DNA of 64,000 nucleotides from CATOSP01 sp965197545 (GCA_965197545.1 CBDANJ010000007.1:620001-684000), one strand, 5' to 3'; positions 8,089-16,984 are shown, counted from the first letter of the stretch. The notes: a model not told the origin generated them from the letters alone. Translations and numbers: made by a program.

Positions 8089-8925
8089 CGGTATTCTCAA
8101 CACGCGCTGGTTATGTAGAATTGAAATTGCATCCTGGTTCCGATGAGGGGGATCCATGGCCCGCGCCCGTGTTTACACCGTCATGACCCGCGCTGTCCCC
8201 ATTGTGGGTCCAACTGGACCCCAAGGACGGCCATCCCCGAGGCAAGCAGACTTACCGCTGCCGCGGCTGTCACTACCGCTTCATCCCCGACGGCAACCGT
8301 CACTATTTCCCGGAGGCGACCAAGCTCCAGGCCCTAGACATGTACGCCGAAGGCACAGGCATCACCGCCGCCGGCCGGGTGCTGGGAGCGAAGCCGGCCA
8401 CTATCTTTTCCTGGGTCAAAAAAAGCCCGCCAGGCCCGGAAGCTGATGGGGCGGATGACCCGGCTGCGGGCGGAGCGGCAACCGGGGATGGCATCGGCCC
8501 GGGTGATTTCCTTCGATGAGATGTGGACCTATGTGGGAGCGCGGCGCGGGGAGAAGAGGCGGGAGGTCTGGAATTGGACGGCGGTGGTGGTGGAGGCTGA
8601 CGGGAGGCGCTGGGGCTGTTTCGAGGTGGGAGACCGCAGCGAGGAGACCCCCTCCAGGCTGCTTATGCAACTGCCGGAGGCCGGGAGATACCGCAGCGTT
8701 GATTACATGGTATACGGTCTTCTGCCCCGCAACCGGCGCCTGGTGGGCAAGGGGGGGAAGTGAACTGGAACGAGGGAATCCAGTCGCAACTGAGGGATCC
8801 ACTGCGGGGGCTGCAGAGGAGAACCAAAGGGTACAGCAAGAGCGTGGAGATACTGCGGGATTCCATAGCCTTGGTGTATCTGAAGCTGGGCTTAATCTGA
8901 TTGCCAGCGCGTGTTGAGAATACCG
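8089..8925 (+). mobile_element. IS1-family insertion sequence, decayed
   Basis: An 837-bp element bounded by perfect 22-bp inverted repeats (8089-8110, CGGTATTCTCAACACGCGCT..., and 8904-8925). Inside are the pieces of an IS1-type transposase on the plus strand. No matching 8-9 bp direct repeat is seen in the flanks, so the insertion is old or one flank was rearranged. The IS701 element begins 10 bp to the right. Confidence 0.85.
8143..8900 (+). pseudogene. IS1-family transposase (InsA/InsB type) with frameshifts
   Basis: Three frames together give an IS1 transposase. The zinc finger is CPHCGSNW (frame of 8143), then KDGHPRGKQTYRCRGCHYRF and a helix-turn-helix (frame of 8202). The catalytic part is VISFDEMWTYVGARRGEKRR...VWNWTAVVVEADGRRWG (frame of 8446), and the end is VNWNEGIQSQLRDP...RTKGYSKSVE (a further frame). 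The breaks fall in a C4 run near 8218, an A7 run near 8418-8424 and a G7 run near 8751. With one base more or less in each run the protein would be continuous. IS1 elements are known for slippage at an A-run, so the A7 break could be functional; the others look like damage. Confidence 0.8.
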
Positions 8926-8940
8926 TCTCGTTCCCTAGTA

Positions 8941-10326
8941 CTACAGTCGCATATATTGGTTGATATGTCGGAGTCGACGCTGGTAGTGGCAGTGGCGGGC
9001 CCGGGCCTGGTGGCGCCGCCTCCAACGGGACCAGGCCAGCACTCTCTTCGGTGATGGCCTGGGCTGCCAGATCAACTTGTACAGTAGTCGGCGCACCTCG
9101 GGGACCGTCAACGGTATCAGGGATTCATCCCACTCCGGCTCTCCCCCTTTTTTCCGCAGCAACCTGCGTTGGCCTGTTGCCGGACTACCGCCAGGTAGGC
9201 ATGGGCCAGCATGGCCAGAGCCTGCCCCGTGCCACGACACGGGGGTGATATGCCGGTACCAGCCCTCCCATTTCCGCACTTCATACTGGTCCAGCCCTAC
9301 CTGCCCCTTGGCCTCCTCAAAGCACTCCTCGATGGTCCAACGAATACCTGCCACCCTCACCAGTTCCTCCAAGCTTGTCTCCGCTGGGCCGAAGCAGACG
9401 TACCAGGCCAGCTCTTCGGGCTGGGCAATGCTGCGGCGGGCCAGCAGCCAGTACCCCTTGCCTGGCTCCTTCAGAGGCCGGATCGCCACCCTGGTCCAGT
9501 CGTAGACCCGGGGACCCTTGGCCCCATTACCGGCGCTCAACCGGACCCAGCCCGATTCTTCCACCCCAGGCGCCAGCCGGTCCGCCCGCACCTGGCGCGA
9601 GCCCTTATCCGTCAGGGCCCACAGCTTCTCATTGCGCTTGACCGCCAGTACGTGGGGTATTTCCTGTTGCTCCAGCCACTGCCGCAACTTGCGGTCACTG
9701 CCATAAACCGTGTCTCCAGCAACCCAGCCGAAGGGAACTCCCCCCTCCACCGCCCGTTCCACCATTACCCGGGCCAGTTGTGGCTTGGTCCGGAAGTCTA
9801 TTTCCTCCGGCACACCAGCCTCCAGCCTGCGCTGGCGGTCATCAGCCCATACCTGGGGCAGGTACAGCTCCCGGTCCAGCAGGACCCTGCCCTGAGCCGT
9901 GGCATACGTGAGAAATACTCCTATCTGGCAATTCTCGACCCGACCCGCTGTCCCACTGTACTGCCGCTGCACCCCTGCTGACTTGCTACCCTTCTTCAGA
10001 AACCCAGTCTCGTCCACCACCAGCACCCCGTCAGCGGCAGCCAGATGCTCCACCACGTAGTCCCGGAGATCATCTCGAACCAGGTCGGCATCCCACCGGT
10101 AGTTGTACAACAGGCGCTGTACCCCGTCGGGTGTAGCATCGCCCGCCTGCTCCGCCAGTTGCCACCCGTTCTTGCGCTCTATTGGACTGAGCAGTCCCTT
10201 CACATAGGCCAGTGCCCGCCGGCGGGGTTCCGACCGGTAGAAACGTGAACCAATGCGTCGGTGCACTTCCTCAATACCCTTGGCCCACCGGGCCGCTTCC
10301 AACACCTCTCCCCGCTCCCCGGCCAA
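8941..10326 (-). CDS. IS701-family transposase, copy 1 (locally frame-altered)
   Basis: A 461-residue frame from a TTG at 10326 with GAGG upstream. The DDE nuclease core is visible: VLVVDETGFLKKGSKSAGVQ with the first aspartate, FGWVAGDTVYGSD with the second, and RWTIEECFEEAKGQVGLDQYE with the glutamate. From VSWHGAGSGHAG to LLRKKGG (about 37 residues) the reading is out of the family's usual frame. The cause is a 25-bp insert at 9219-9243, whereas copy 2 carries 24 bp. The end returns to the conserved LIPLTVPEVRRLLYKLIW...WSRWRRRHQARAR. Activity of this version is doubtful. Confidence 0.85.
   Translation of the reverse strand: MAGERGEVLEAARWAKGIEEVHRRIGSRFYRSEPRRRALAYVKGLLSPIERKNGWQLAEQAGDATPDGVQRLLYNYRWDADLVRDDLRDYVVEHLAAADGVLVVDETGFLKKGSKSAGVQRQYSGTAGRVENCQIGVFLTYATAQGRVLLDRELYLPQVWADDRQRRLEAGVPEEIDFRTKPQLARVMVERAVEGGVPFGWVAGDTVYGSDRKLRQWLEQQEIPHVLAVKRNEKLWALTDKGSRQVRADRLAPGVEESGWVRLSAGNGAKGPRVYDWTRVAIRPLKEPGKGYWLLARRSIAQPEELAWYVCFGPAETSLEELVRVAGIRWTIEECFEEAKGQVGLDQYEVRKWEGWYRHITPVSWHGAGSGHAGPCLPGGSPATGQRRLLRKKGGEPEWDESLIPLTVPEVRRLLYKLIWQPRPSPKRVLAWSRWRRRHQARARHCHYQRRLRHINQYMRL
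9219..9243 (-). repeat. 25-bp hairpin insert inside IS701 transposase, copy 1
   Basis: On the coding strand it reads CCCGTGTCGTGGCACGGG followed by GCAGGCT. It folds as CCCCGTG/CACGGGG around a TCGTGG loop. It separates HIT from LAMLAHAYLAVVR, which are normally contiguous in this family. The same 25 bp occurs in the opposite sense inside the IS5 transposase at 48640-48664. See findings. Confidence 0.7.
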
Positions 10327-10394
10327 TTCCTCACCTCACCCACCTGATAAAGTAACCTCATTCTACCAAGAACTACCTGCGACTGTAGTACTAG

Positions 10395-10804
10395 GACAAT
10401 TGCGAAGTCGCTCGAGGAACCTTCACGTTGGTATTCAAGAACCTCCCCTTAGCTTTGGCGAGTCTCATGCCAAGTGGCCTGTCAACTCCGCAATGCTGTC
10501 GTCTAAGGACTTTGCAATCGTCCTATACTAGACTGAACAACCTATTCACGAAACTCGGCCACCTGTGTATCATATTTCGGCTACGGTCGCCATGCTCTCT
10601 CATAGAGTCAGAAGCCTTTTCCAGGTTGATCCGAGTGACTAAACACCGCCTCTGAGAAGGGGCGTTCGCATTATAAAGTTCCACGCCCCTGGCGCTCCGC
10701 AAACGAGTCTGAATCTCCTTGACACCACCTACGCTTCTGGATAGCATAGATACGTGGGAGAGTAGCTCTCCTAACTCTGTGTACTAGGCGGAAAAGGATA
10801 GGTG
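10395..10804. other. Non-coding stretch between IS701 and rny
   Basis: No convincing gene. It contains an imperfect hairpin at 10659-10689 (GGGGCGT / ACGCCCC arms around an AT-rich loop) and, near the right end, the promoter listed separately. Base composition is more AT-rich than the flanking genes. Confidence 0.5.
10719..10747 (+). promoter_or_regulatory. Probable promoter of rny
   Basis: TTGACA and TAGCAT are separated by 17 bp, about 58 bp before the rny start codon. The -35 is perfect and the -10 is fair. Confidence 0.55.
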
Positions 10805-12337
10805 ATGAGTTTGTTACCTACAGTCATTATCCTAGCCGTCCTAGCGGCAGTAGGGTTCGGGATAGCCGGTTGGCTGTTCTACAGAAGCAAGGTTGATGGA
10901 AGAAGGGTAGGCACCGCCAGAGAGAGCGCCGAGCGCATCCGAGGTCAAGCAGAGGAGGAACACCGGAAACTTCTACTTTCGGCCCAGGAAGAGGTCCTCC
11001 AAATCCGCTCCGCCGGTGAATCCGAGATACAGCAGCGGCGGCAAGAGATCAATCGAATGGAGAGCCGCTACGTTCAGCGGGAGGAACAACTGGAGCGAAA
11101 GACCGAAGCGGTTGAGAAGCAGCAGTTGCAGATCAACACCCGCGAGACCGAGGTGCGGCACGCCCTCGAAGAAGCTGAAACGCTCAAGTCCAGGCAGTTG
11201 GAAGCCCTTGAAGAAATTGCAGGACTCAACGTAGCGGAAGCACGTGACATCGTGGTCAGGAGGGGCGAAGATCAGGCCCGCCAGGACCTGTCGCGCCGCT
11301 ACTACGAGCTAGAGAAGGAACACAAAGCGAGCGCGGATGAGAACGCGCGCCGGATCATTACCCTTGCCATTAACCGACTGGCCACGGACGTCGTGTCCGA
11401 GACCACAACATCTGTAGTATCCTTGCCCAATGATGAGATGAAAGGCCGTCTCATCGGCCGTGAAGGGCGCAATATCAGGACCCTGGAATCCCTAACCGGA
11501 GTCGACGTAATCATCGACGACACCCCGGAAGTCGTGACCATTTCCTGCTTCGATCCCGTCAGGAGAGAGGTCGCGAGGCTGGCCTTGGAAAAGCTTATTT
11601 CCGATGGCCGGATCCAGCCCGCACGCATTGAAGATGTGGTGCAGCGGTCCCAAAAGGACATCGAAGAGACCATCCGCAAAGCGGGAGAGCAAGCCACGTT
11701 TGACGTTGGAGTGAGTGGACTTGATCCCGAGGTAGTCAGGCTGCTCGGGCAGCTCAAATACCGGTACAGTTACGGAGAAAACGTGCTAAAGCACTCGGTG
11801 GAAGTTGGCCTCCTGGCTGGGATGCTCGCGGCCGAGGTGGGCGCAAACGAGCAGGTGGCCAAGGTCGGGGGCCTGCTCCATGACATCGGCAAAGCCCTGA
11901 CCCACGAGGTGGCCGGGCCCCACGCCGAGATTGGCGCGGAGATCGCCCAAAAGCACGGGGTCAATTATAGCTCCTACCGGGGTATCCTGGAGCACCATAG
12001 CGACGAGCACGAGACCATTGAGTCTTTCCTGGTCGCCACAGCCGACGCCATAAGCGCCTCCCGTCCGGGTGCGCGCAAAGAGTCCCTGGAACTCTACGTT
12101 AAGCGGCTCCGCGATCTGGAAGAGGCGGCAACCGTGTTCGATGGCGTGGAAAGGGCCTTTGCGATTCAGGCGGGCCGCGAGGTCCGGGTGATGGTCAAAC
12201 CCGACGACATGGATGATGTCAAGGCCGCGGAACTGGCCAGAGACATCGCAAGAAAGGTCGAGGAGGACTTGGTCTTCCCCGGTCAGATCAAGGTCACCGT
12301 AATTCGAGAAACCCGGAGCGTGGAATACGCCAGATAG
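10805..12337 (+). CDS. rny: Ribonuclease Y
   Basis: Membrane-anchored endoribonuclease that starts mRNA turnover. At 510 residues it has the family layout: an N-terminal membrane helix (LLPTVIILAVLAAVGFGIAG), a long charged coiled coil (~30-190), a KH domain with MKGRLIGREGRNIRTLE, and an HD domain with LLHDIGKALTHE and LEHHSDEH. The start is the ATG at 10805, with AAGGA 6 nt upstream; the GTG just before is less well placed. It is followed, after a terminator, by a YmdB-like gene, as in Bacillus and many other bacteria. Confidence 0.97.
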   Translation: MSLLPTVIILAVLAAVGFGIAGWLFYRSKVDGRRVGTARESAERIRGQAEEEHRKLLLSAQEEVLQIRSAGESEIQQRRQEINRMESRYVQREEQLERKTEAVEKQQLQINTRETEVRHALEEAETLKSRQLEALEEIAGLNVAEARDIVVRRGEDQARQDLSRRYYELEKEHKASADENARRIITLAINRLATDVVSETTTSVVSLPNDEMKGRLIGREGRNIRTLESLTGVDVIIDDTPEVVTISCFDPVRREVARLALEKLISDGRIQPARIEDVVQRSQKDIEETIRKAGEQATFDVGVSGLDPEVVRLLGQLKYRYSYGENVLKHSVEVGLLAGMLAAEVGANEQVAKVGGLLHDIGKALTHEVAGPHAEIGAEIAQKHGVNYSSYRGILEHHSDEHETIESFLVATADAISASRPGARKESLELYVKRLRDLEEAATVFDGVERAFAIQAGREVRVMVKPDDMDDVKAAELARDIARKVEEDLVFPGQIKVTVIRETRSVEYAR

Positions 12338-12439
12338 ATTCAAGGGCGCCGGGCCCTCCGCCGGCCTGGTTCCCGGGTCTGCCTGAGGCCTGGATTATTG
12401 GGGCTGGAAGTCCTTGCAGTCGACCTCAAATCGAACGTG

Positions 12440-12474
12440 AAAAGGGGGCTCGGGGCTAATTCCCGGCCCCCTTT
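12440..12474 (+). terminator. Hairpin terminator after rny
   Basis: AAAGGGGGC and GCCCCCTTT arms with an inner CGGG/CCCG pair and a one-base bulge, followed by a weak T tract (GGCTTT). It lies about 100 bp after the rny stop. Confidence 0.65.
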
Positions 12475-12512
12475 GGCTTTGTAAGGGGAATCACCCGAGA
12501 GAGAGTACTCCG

Positions 12513-13283
12513 TTGCGTATACTTATGATTGGCGACATCATCGGACGTCCCGGGAGGCGCGCCATCCGCCGTTTGGTGCCCGAAGTGCGCGAGGAGCTCG
12601 GCATCGACATGGTGATAGCGAACGCCGAAAACACGGCGGGAGGCTTCGGCCTCACCCTGGAGACAGCTTACGAATTACTGGAAAGCGGTGTGGACGTCCT
12701 CACTTCCGGCAACCACGTGTGGGACCAGAAAGAGATCGTCCCGCACATGGACGAAGGGCTGCCGCTGGTGCGGCCCGCGAACTACCCCGATGCTCCAGGC
12801 CGGGGCTACATGGTCCACGACGGCGTCATGGTGCTGAATCTGATGGGCCGGGTATTCATGCCCCCGTTGGACTGCCCGTTCCGTACCGCCACGGGTATCC
12901 TCAACGAAGTAGTGGACGACGACGGGCCGAAAGTGATCCTGGTGGACTTCCACGCTGAGGCGACTTCGGAAAAACAGGCGATGGGTTGGTACCTGGATGG
13001 CCGCGTAAGCGCCGTGGTGGGTACTCACACCCACGTTGGAACCGTAGATACCCGGGTTCTTCCCATGGGAACGGCCTACGTGAGCGACGTGGGAATGACC
13101 GGTCCGGTGGATTCGGTGATCGGCAGCGAGGCAGACGCGGTATTGGACCGCTTCCTGACCGGCCTACCACACCGGCTGACTGTAGCCGGTGGGCCGGTGA
13201 TGATGAATTCAGTCGTGATCGAAGTCGATGCCGAAACTGGGAAGGCCTCATCGATCAAGCGTTTGGACAGGACGGTGAAATAG
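12513..13283 (+). CDS. YmdB-type metallophosphoesterase (TIGR00282 family)
   Basis: Predicted calcineurin-like phosphodiesterase of 256 residues. Metal motifs are MRILMIGDIIGRPGR (D), ANAENTAGG (N/E), TSGNHVWD (GNH), VDFHAEATSEK and GTHTHVGTVD. In Bacillus subtilis the homologue cleaves cyclic nucleotides and is encoded next to rny; the same order is seen here. The start is TTG at 12513 behind a GAGAGAG stretch. The PHP-domain gene follows after 1 bp. Confidence 0.92.
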   Translation: MRILMIGDIIGRPGRRAIRRLVPEVREELGIDMVIANAENTAGGFGLTLETAYELLESGVDVLTSGNHVWDQKEIVPHMDEGLPLVRPANYPDAPGRGYMVHDGVMVLNLMGRVFMPPLDCPFRTATGILNEVVDDDGPKVILVDFHAEATSEKQAMGWYLDGRVSAVVGTHTHVGTVDTRVLPMGTAYVSDVGMTGPVDSVIGSEADAVLDRFLTGLPHRLTVAGGPVMMNSVVIEVDAETGKASSIKRLDRTVK

Positions 13284-13284
13284 C

Positions 13285-14121
13285 ATGAGTGCATTGGTGG
13301 ACCTCCACCTGCATACCACGGCGTCGGATGGCAGGCTTTCACCCACCGAGTTGGTGAAGTTGGTTGCCAGTCAAGGCCTCAAGCAAGTTGCGATTTCAGA
13401 CCATGACACGACTGAGGGTCTGGCAGAGGCGTTCGAGGCGGCCGGTGAGTTTTCCGATTTGAGGATCATTCCAGCCATCGAGATCAGCACGGATATCCCG
13501 GGCGACGAAGTCCACATGCTGGGATACTTCCTGAATCACGAAGACCCGGACTTGCAAGCCCTTTTGGGGCGATTCCGGGATGGACGCCTGGAGCGCGGGA
13601 AAGCAATGGTGGACAAGCTGGCCACCCTGGGCATTCACATAGACTGGGAGCGGGTGAAGGAGATTGCGGGCGACGGCGCGGTGGGCCGGCCCCATATCGC
13701 GCTCGCCATGGTGGAGAAGGGTTACTGCAAAGAGCCCAAGGACGCCTTCCCGGAATACTTGGGCCGCAACGGCTTGGCCTACGTGGAACGCTCAAAGATG
13801 TCTCCGGACCAGGCGGTAGCCCTATTGAAGCGGTTTGGAGCGGTCCCGGTGTTGGCGCATCCCGCCTATTTGGTGGACATGGAGCCGGCCATAGCTCTCT
13901 TGAAGGACGCCGGGTTGATGGGCATGGAAGTCCACTACGCCCAGTACGATGCCGAAACGGTGGGCCACCTGGCTGACCTGGCCAAAGAATACGACCTTAT
14001 CCCATGCGGTGGCAGCGACTACCACGGGCTGGGAAATACAGGCGAGCTTCTGCCCGGCGCCCTGGGCCCGCCTCTAGAGACGGTGGAGCGATTGGAAGAG
14101 GCGGCCCGGAATCTGCGTTAG
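13285..14121 (+). CDS. PHP-domain phosphoesterase (RNase AM / YciV-like)
   Basis: A 278-residue protein with the polymerase-and-histidinol-phosphatase fold. Metal-binding motifs are LVDLHLHTTASDG at the N-terminus, ISDHDTTEG near 38, PAIEIST near 65, VLAHPAY near 190 and GGSDYHG near 247. Homologues act as 3',5'-nucleoside bisphosphate phosphatases or 5'-3' exoribonucleases. A place beside rny and the YmdB-like gene fits RNA turnover. Start and stop codons nearly abut the preceding gene, so one operon is likely. Confidence 0.88.
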   Translation: MSALVDLHLHTTASDGRLSPTELVKLVASQGLKQVAISDHDTTEGLAEAFEAAGEFSDLRIIPAIEISTDIPGDEVHMLGYFLNHEDPDLQALLGRFRDGRLERGKAMVDKLATLGIHIDWERVKEIAGDGAVGRPHIALAMVEKGYCKEPKDAFPEYLGRNGLAYVERSKMSPDQAVALLKRFGAVPVLAHPAYLVDMEPAIALLKDAGLMGMEVHYAQYDAETVGHLADLAKEYDLIPCGGSDYHGLGNTGELLPGALGPPLETVERLEEAARNLR

Positions 14122-14142
14122 CCGTTCGCTCGTATCCCCATC

Positions 14143-14826
14143 GTGATAGCAGAGATCGCCGGGCTGTACATCGGTTCATACCTGTTGGGTTCTATCCCCT
14201 CGGCCTACCTCGCCGCCCGATTTCTTAAGAAGATCGATATTCGGGAATATGGCAGCGGCAATGTTGGGGCCTCTAATGCCTACCGCCACCTGGGCAAGTT
14301 CTGGGTTGTCCCCTTGGGACTGTTCGATATCCTCGGGAAGGGTTCCGCACCAGTGGTAGCCGGCTGGTATGTGTTGGGTCCAAGTCAAGCATCGTCGGTC
14401 CTGTTGATCGGCGCGCCGTTACTGGCGCTGGCGGGGCACAATTGGTCCGTATTTCTGCGATTCCAGGGAGGTCGAGGAATCGCGATAGCGCTAGGCAGCT
14501 TCTTGATTCTCTCGCCGCCGGTCCTGATCGCCTCTTTGCTGGTGGTGGGTGCGGGTTGGGCGTTGACCCGGAGTTCGGGCGTCTGGGTGCTCGTTGGATT
14601 GGCCTTGTGCCCGGTCTGGACGGTCATTGCAGGGGACCCCATTGTGGTAACCTGGTACTCTATTGGAGTACTAACGCTGGTTGTGTTGAAACGGTTGTTG
14701 TCCAACTGGACGCCATTGCATGAGGGATTCCCCCGGAGGAAAGTTCTATTCAATCGGCTATTCCTTGACCGTGACGTGGACGATAAGGCGGAGTGGGTCC
14801 ACCGGTCACCGCGGACTTCGGACTAG
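14143..14826 (+). CDS. plsY: Glycerol-3-phosphate acyltransferase PlsY
   Basis: Membrane enzyme that moves an acyl group from acyl-phosphate to glycerol-3-phosphate, the first step of phospholipid synthesis. Signature motifs are YLLGSIPSAYLAAR, YGSGNVGASNAYRHLG (family GSGNxGATN), GHNWSVFLRFQGGRGIA (family GH...F.GGKG) and several hydrophobic helices. It is 227 residues with a GTG start at 14143. The C-terminal ~30 residues are hydrophilic. A second, more divergent family member is at 18842-19588. Confidence 0.92.
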   Translation: MIAEIAGLYIGSYLLGSIPSAYLAARFLKKIDIREYGSGNVGASNAYRHLGKFWVVPLGLFDILGKGSAPVVAGWYVLGPSQASSVLLIGAPLLALAGHNWSVFLRFQGGRGIAIALGSFLILSPPVLIASLLVVGAGWALTRSSGVWVLVGLALCPVWTVIAGDPIVVTWYSIGVLTLVVLKRLLSNWTPLHEGFPRRKVLFNRLFLDRDVDDKAEWVHRSPRTSD

Positions 14827-14844
14827 CCGGACCTGGAGCGGTCT

Positions 14845-15381
14845 GTGAGCACGGAACATACACAGCAGATGGACCAAGAACCGGAGGCGGTCACATACTG
14901 CGAATGGCATCCGGGGGTCGAAACGCGGCTGTCCTGCGGCCATTGCGGTAGGTCTATTTGCACCCAGTGCATGGTGCAAGCGCCGGTGGGGATCCGCTGC
15001 CGGGAGTGTGGCCGGGCGGTCCGGATGCCAACCTTCGACGTCCAACGCACACATTATCTCCGGGGATTCGGCGTCGCCGGTATGGTCGGAATCGGGGGCG
15101 GATTCCTTTGGTGGTTCTACAACCTCTTTATCATCCTGTTGTTTGAAGGGGGGCTGCCGGCGATCCTGGCCTCGTTGCCTGCCGTGGCCATCGGATATGC
15201 TTCGGGAGAGCTCACCAGCCGGTCCGTCAACAAAAAGCGAAGCCCCCTCTTGTCTCTCGCCGCGGGCATATCGGTGGTATTAGCCTACGTCGTTTCCGTG
15301 GTTCTCCTGAACTTCTTCAGCCTCTACACCTTGCTTTTCATCGCCGCGGGTGTCTACATCGCCATGCAGAAGCTCCGTTAG
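14845..15381 (+). CDS. B-box-type zinc-finger membrane protein
   Basis: A 178-residue protein of unknown function. The N-terminal part has a treble-clef-like zinc finger: CEWHPGVETRLSCGHCGRSICTQC, then GIRCRECGR. The remainder has three or four hydrophobic helices (GMVGIGGGFLWWFYNLFIIL, LPAILASLPAVAIGYASG, ISVVLAYVVSVVLL, LYTLLFIAAGVYIAM). Such N-terminal B-box domains occur in bacterial rhomboid-like proteins, but no protease motif is seen. The start is GTG at 14845 with GGAGCGG before it. Its last 102 bp overlap recX on the other strand. Confidence 0.8.
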   Translation: MSTEHTQQMDQEPEAVTYCEWHPGVETRLSCGHCGRSICTQCMVQAPVGIRCRECGRAVRMPTFDVQRTHYLRGFGVAGMVGIGGGFLWWFYNLFIILLFEGGLPAILASLPAVAIGYASGELTSRSVNKKRSPLLSLAAGISVVLAYVVSVVLLNFFSLYTLLFIAAGVYIAMQKLR

Positions 15382-15864
15382 CTCTCGCCACAGGTCCTGG
15401 ACCACCTCGGAGATGACGCCGGAATGGAACCCTCTGCGCTGAAGGTGTGCCCAGAGGCGACGACGGAATTCCGGAAAGTCGTCGGCGGGTAGCCGCCGCG
15501 CCAGCTTTTCACCGGCCCGGTAGGCATTGGAATAAGCGTCAAAATTCTGCAACGCGTCTACTACAATATCCGAGGCAACGCCCAATCCCAACAACTCCCG
15601 GCGGATCAACGCTTCTCCCCTGGGGCGAACGCGCTCCCTGCTCGCCCTCCAGTGCCTGGCGAACGCGGCGTCGTCCAGGTACCCCCGCGCCTTGAGTGCG
15701 GCGACGGTGCGGCAGATAATTTCGGGGCTGAACCTGCCTGAAAGGCGCCGACTGACCTCTGACTCGCTACGGCCGCGATGGGCAAGCAAGCGTAGGGCGG
15801 CTTCCCATGCCTGAGCCAAAGTGCCGCCCCCGGCTTGCTTGACGCGTGCCTTCCTGGTGCGCAC
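15280..15864 (-). CDS. recX: Regulatory protein RecX
   Basis: Modulator of RecA filaments. The 194-residue protein shows the helical RecX repeats: ALRLLAHRGRSESEVSRRL, LKARGYLDDAAFARHWRASR and GEALIRRELLGLGVASDIV. It lies 31 bp after recA on the same strand, the classical order. The acidic C-terminal tail is encoded antisense to the end of the B-box membrane protein gene, giving a 102-bp convergent overlap. An earlier stop would be needed to avoid it, and none exists. Confidence 0.9.
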   Translation of the reverse strand: MRTRKARVKQAGGGTLAQAWEAALRLLAHRGRSESEVSRRLSGRFSPEIICRTVAALKARGYLDDAAFARHWRASRERVRPRGEALIRRELLGLGVASDIVVDALQNFDAYSNAYRAGEKLARRLPADDFPEFRRRLWAHLQRRGFHSGVISEVVQDLWRELTELLHGDVDTRGDEKQGVEAEEVQENHGNDVG

Positions 15865-15895
15865 TGTGTTGCTTCGCCGTCAGTGGCCTAAGTGA

Positions 15896-16984
15896 TTACT
15901 TGGAGTTATCCAATTCCGGGGAGCCGGGGAGCGTGTAGTCCCCAGATGCTTCAGGCGTGGCCGAGGCAACTTCCGTTGCGGGCTCCTGTCCGGGCTCCTG
16001 GCCACGGATGCGGGCCTCCACGGACGCGGCTATTTCGGGGTGCTGGGCAAGGAATTCCTTGGAGTTCTCTCTCCCCTGGCCCAACCTTGTCTCGCCGTAG
16101 GAGTAGAAGGACCCTGATTTCTTGATGATCCCCTGGTCTGCGCCTAGCTCGAGGAGGTCGCCCATCTTGCTTATGCCCTGATTGAACATAATGTCGAACT
16201 CTGCAACGCGGAACGGGGCCGCGATCTTGTTCTTGACGACTCTTGCCCGTACTCGGTTTCCAATGATTTCCGAACCCTGTTTGATGGACTCGATGCGCCG
16301 CAGGTCTATGCGCACGGAGCTGTAGAACTTAAGTGCCCTACCGCCGGGAGTGACCTCCGGGTTGCCGTAGGAGATGCCGATTTTCTCCCTTAGCTGGTTG
16401 ATGAATATCACGGCTGTGCGGGAGCGGTGTATCGTCGAGGTGAGCTTCCGCAAGGCTTGTGACATAAGCCTTGCCTGAAGGCCCACATGGGTGTCGCCCA
16501 TATCGCCTTCTATCTCCGACTGTGGAACAAGGGCGGCGACGCTGTCTATTACCACGGAGTCGATCGCCCCGCTGCGGACAAGCTGCTCGGTGATATCCAG
16601 GGCTTGTTCGGCGCTGTCTGGCTGGGCAATGATCAGATGGGCGAGGTCAAGGCCGCAATTGCCGGCGTAGTTGGGGTCCAGAGCGTGTTCCACGTCGATA
16701 TAGGCGGCGATACCGCCCAACTGTTGAGTCTGAGCCATGATGTGGATTGCCAACGTGGACTTTCCGGCTGACTCGGCCCCGAATATTTCGGTGACTCTCC
16801 CCTTGGGGATTCCACCCGCGCCCAGGGCGACGTCCAAGGCCAACGACCCGGTGGGGATCACCTCTGTAGCCAGTTGCTGGCTTATCTCCCCAAGGCGCAT
16901 CACGGCGCCTTTACCGTGGTCCTTTTCAATGCGCCCCAGGGCGATCTCAAGTGCGGCCTCTTTGTCTTTATCCATACCTGCCAT
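15896..16984 (-). CDS. recA: Recombinase RecA
   Basis: A 362-residue strand-exchange ATPase. Walker A is FGAESAGKSTLA and Walker B is SVVIDSVAAL. Loop L1 is the EGDMGDTHVG segment and loop L2 the FINQLREKIGISYGNPEVTPGG segment. The start at 16984 has AAGGAG 5 nt upstream. The acidic, proline-rich tail (QEPGQEPATEVASATPEASG) varies in the family. recX follows. No clear SOS box could be recognised upstream. Confidence 0.98.
   Translation of the reverse strand: MAGMDKDKEAALEIALGRIEKDHGKGAVMRLGEISQQLATEVIPTGSLALDVALGAGGIPKGRVTEIFGAESAGKSTLAIHIMAQTQQLGGIAAYIDVEHALDPNYAGNCGLDLAHLIIAQPDSAEQALDITEQLVRSGAIDSVVIDSVAALVPQSEIEGDMGDTHVGLQARLMSQALRKLTSTIHRSRTAVIFINQLREKIGISYGNPEVTPGGRALKFYSSVRIDLRRIESIKQGSEIIGNRVRARVVKNKIAAPFRVAEFDIMFNQGISKMGDLLELGADQGIIKKSGSFYSYGETRLGQGRENSKEFLAQHPEIAASVEARIRGQEPGQEPATEVASATPEASGDYTLPGSPELDNSK

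Larger units (their letters stand above)
8939..10390 (-). mobile_element. IS701-family insertion sequence, copy 1
   Basis: A 1452-bp element with perfect terminal inverted repeats starting TACTACAGTCGCA. It is flanked on both sides by CTAG (8935-8938 and 10391-10394), the YTAR-type 4-bp target duplication expected for IS701. It differs from copy 2 (52620-54070) at only two positions I could find: one substitution near 8966 and one extra G at 9241-9245. The copies are therefore recent. Confidence 0.9.
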
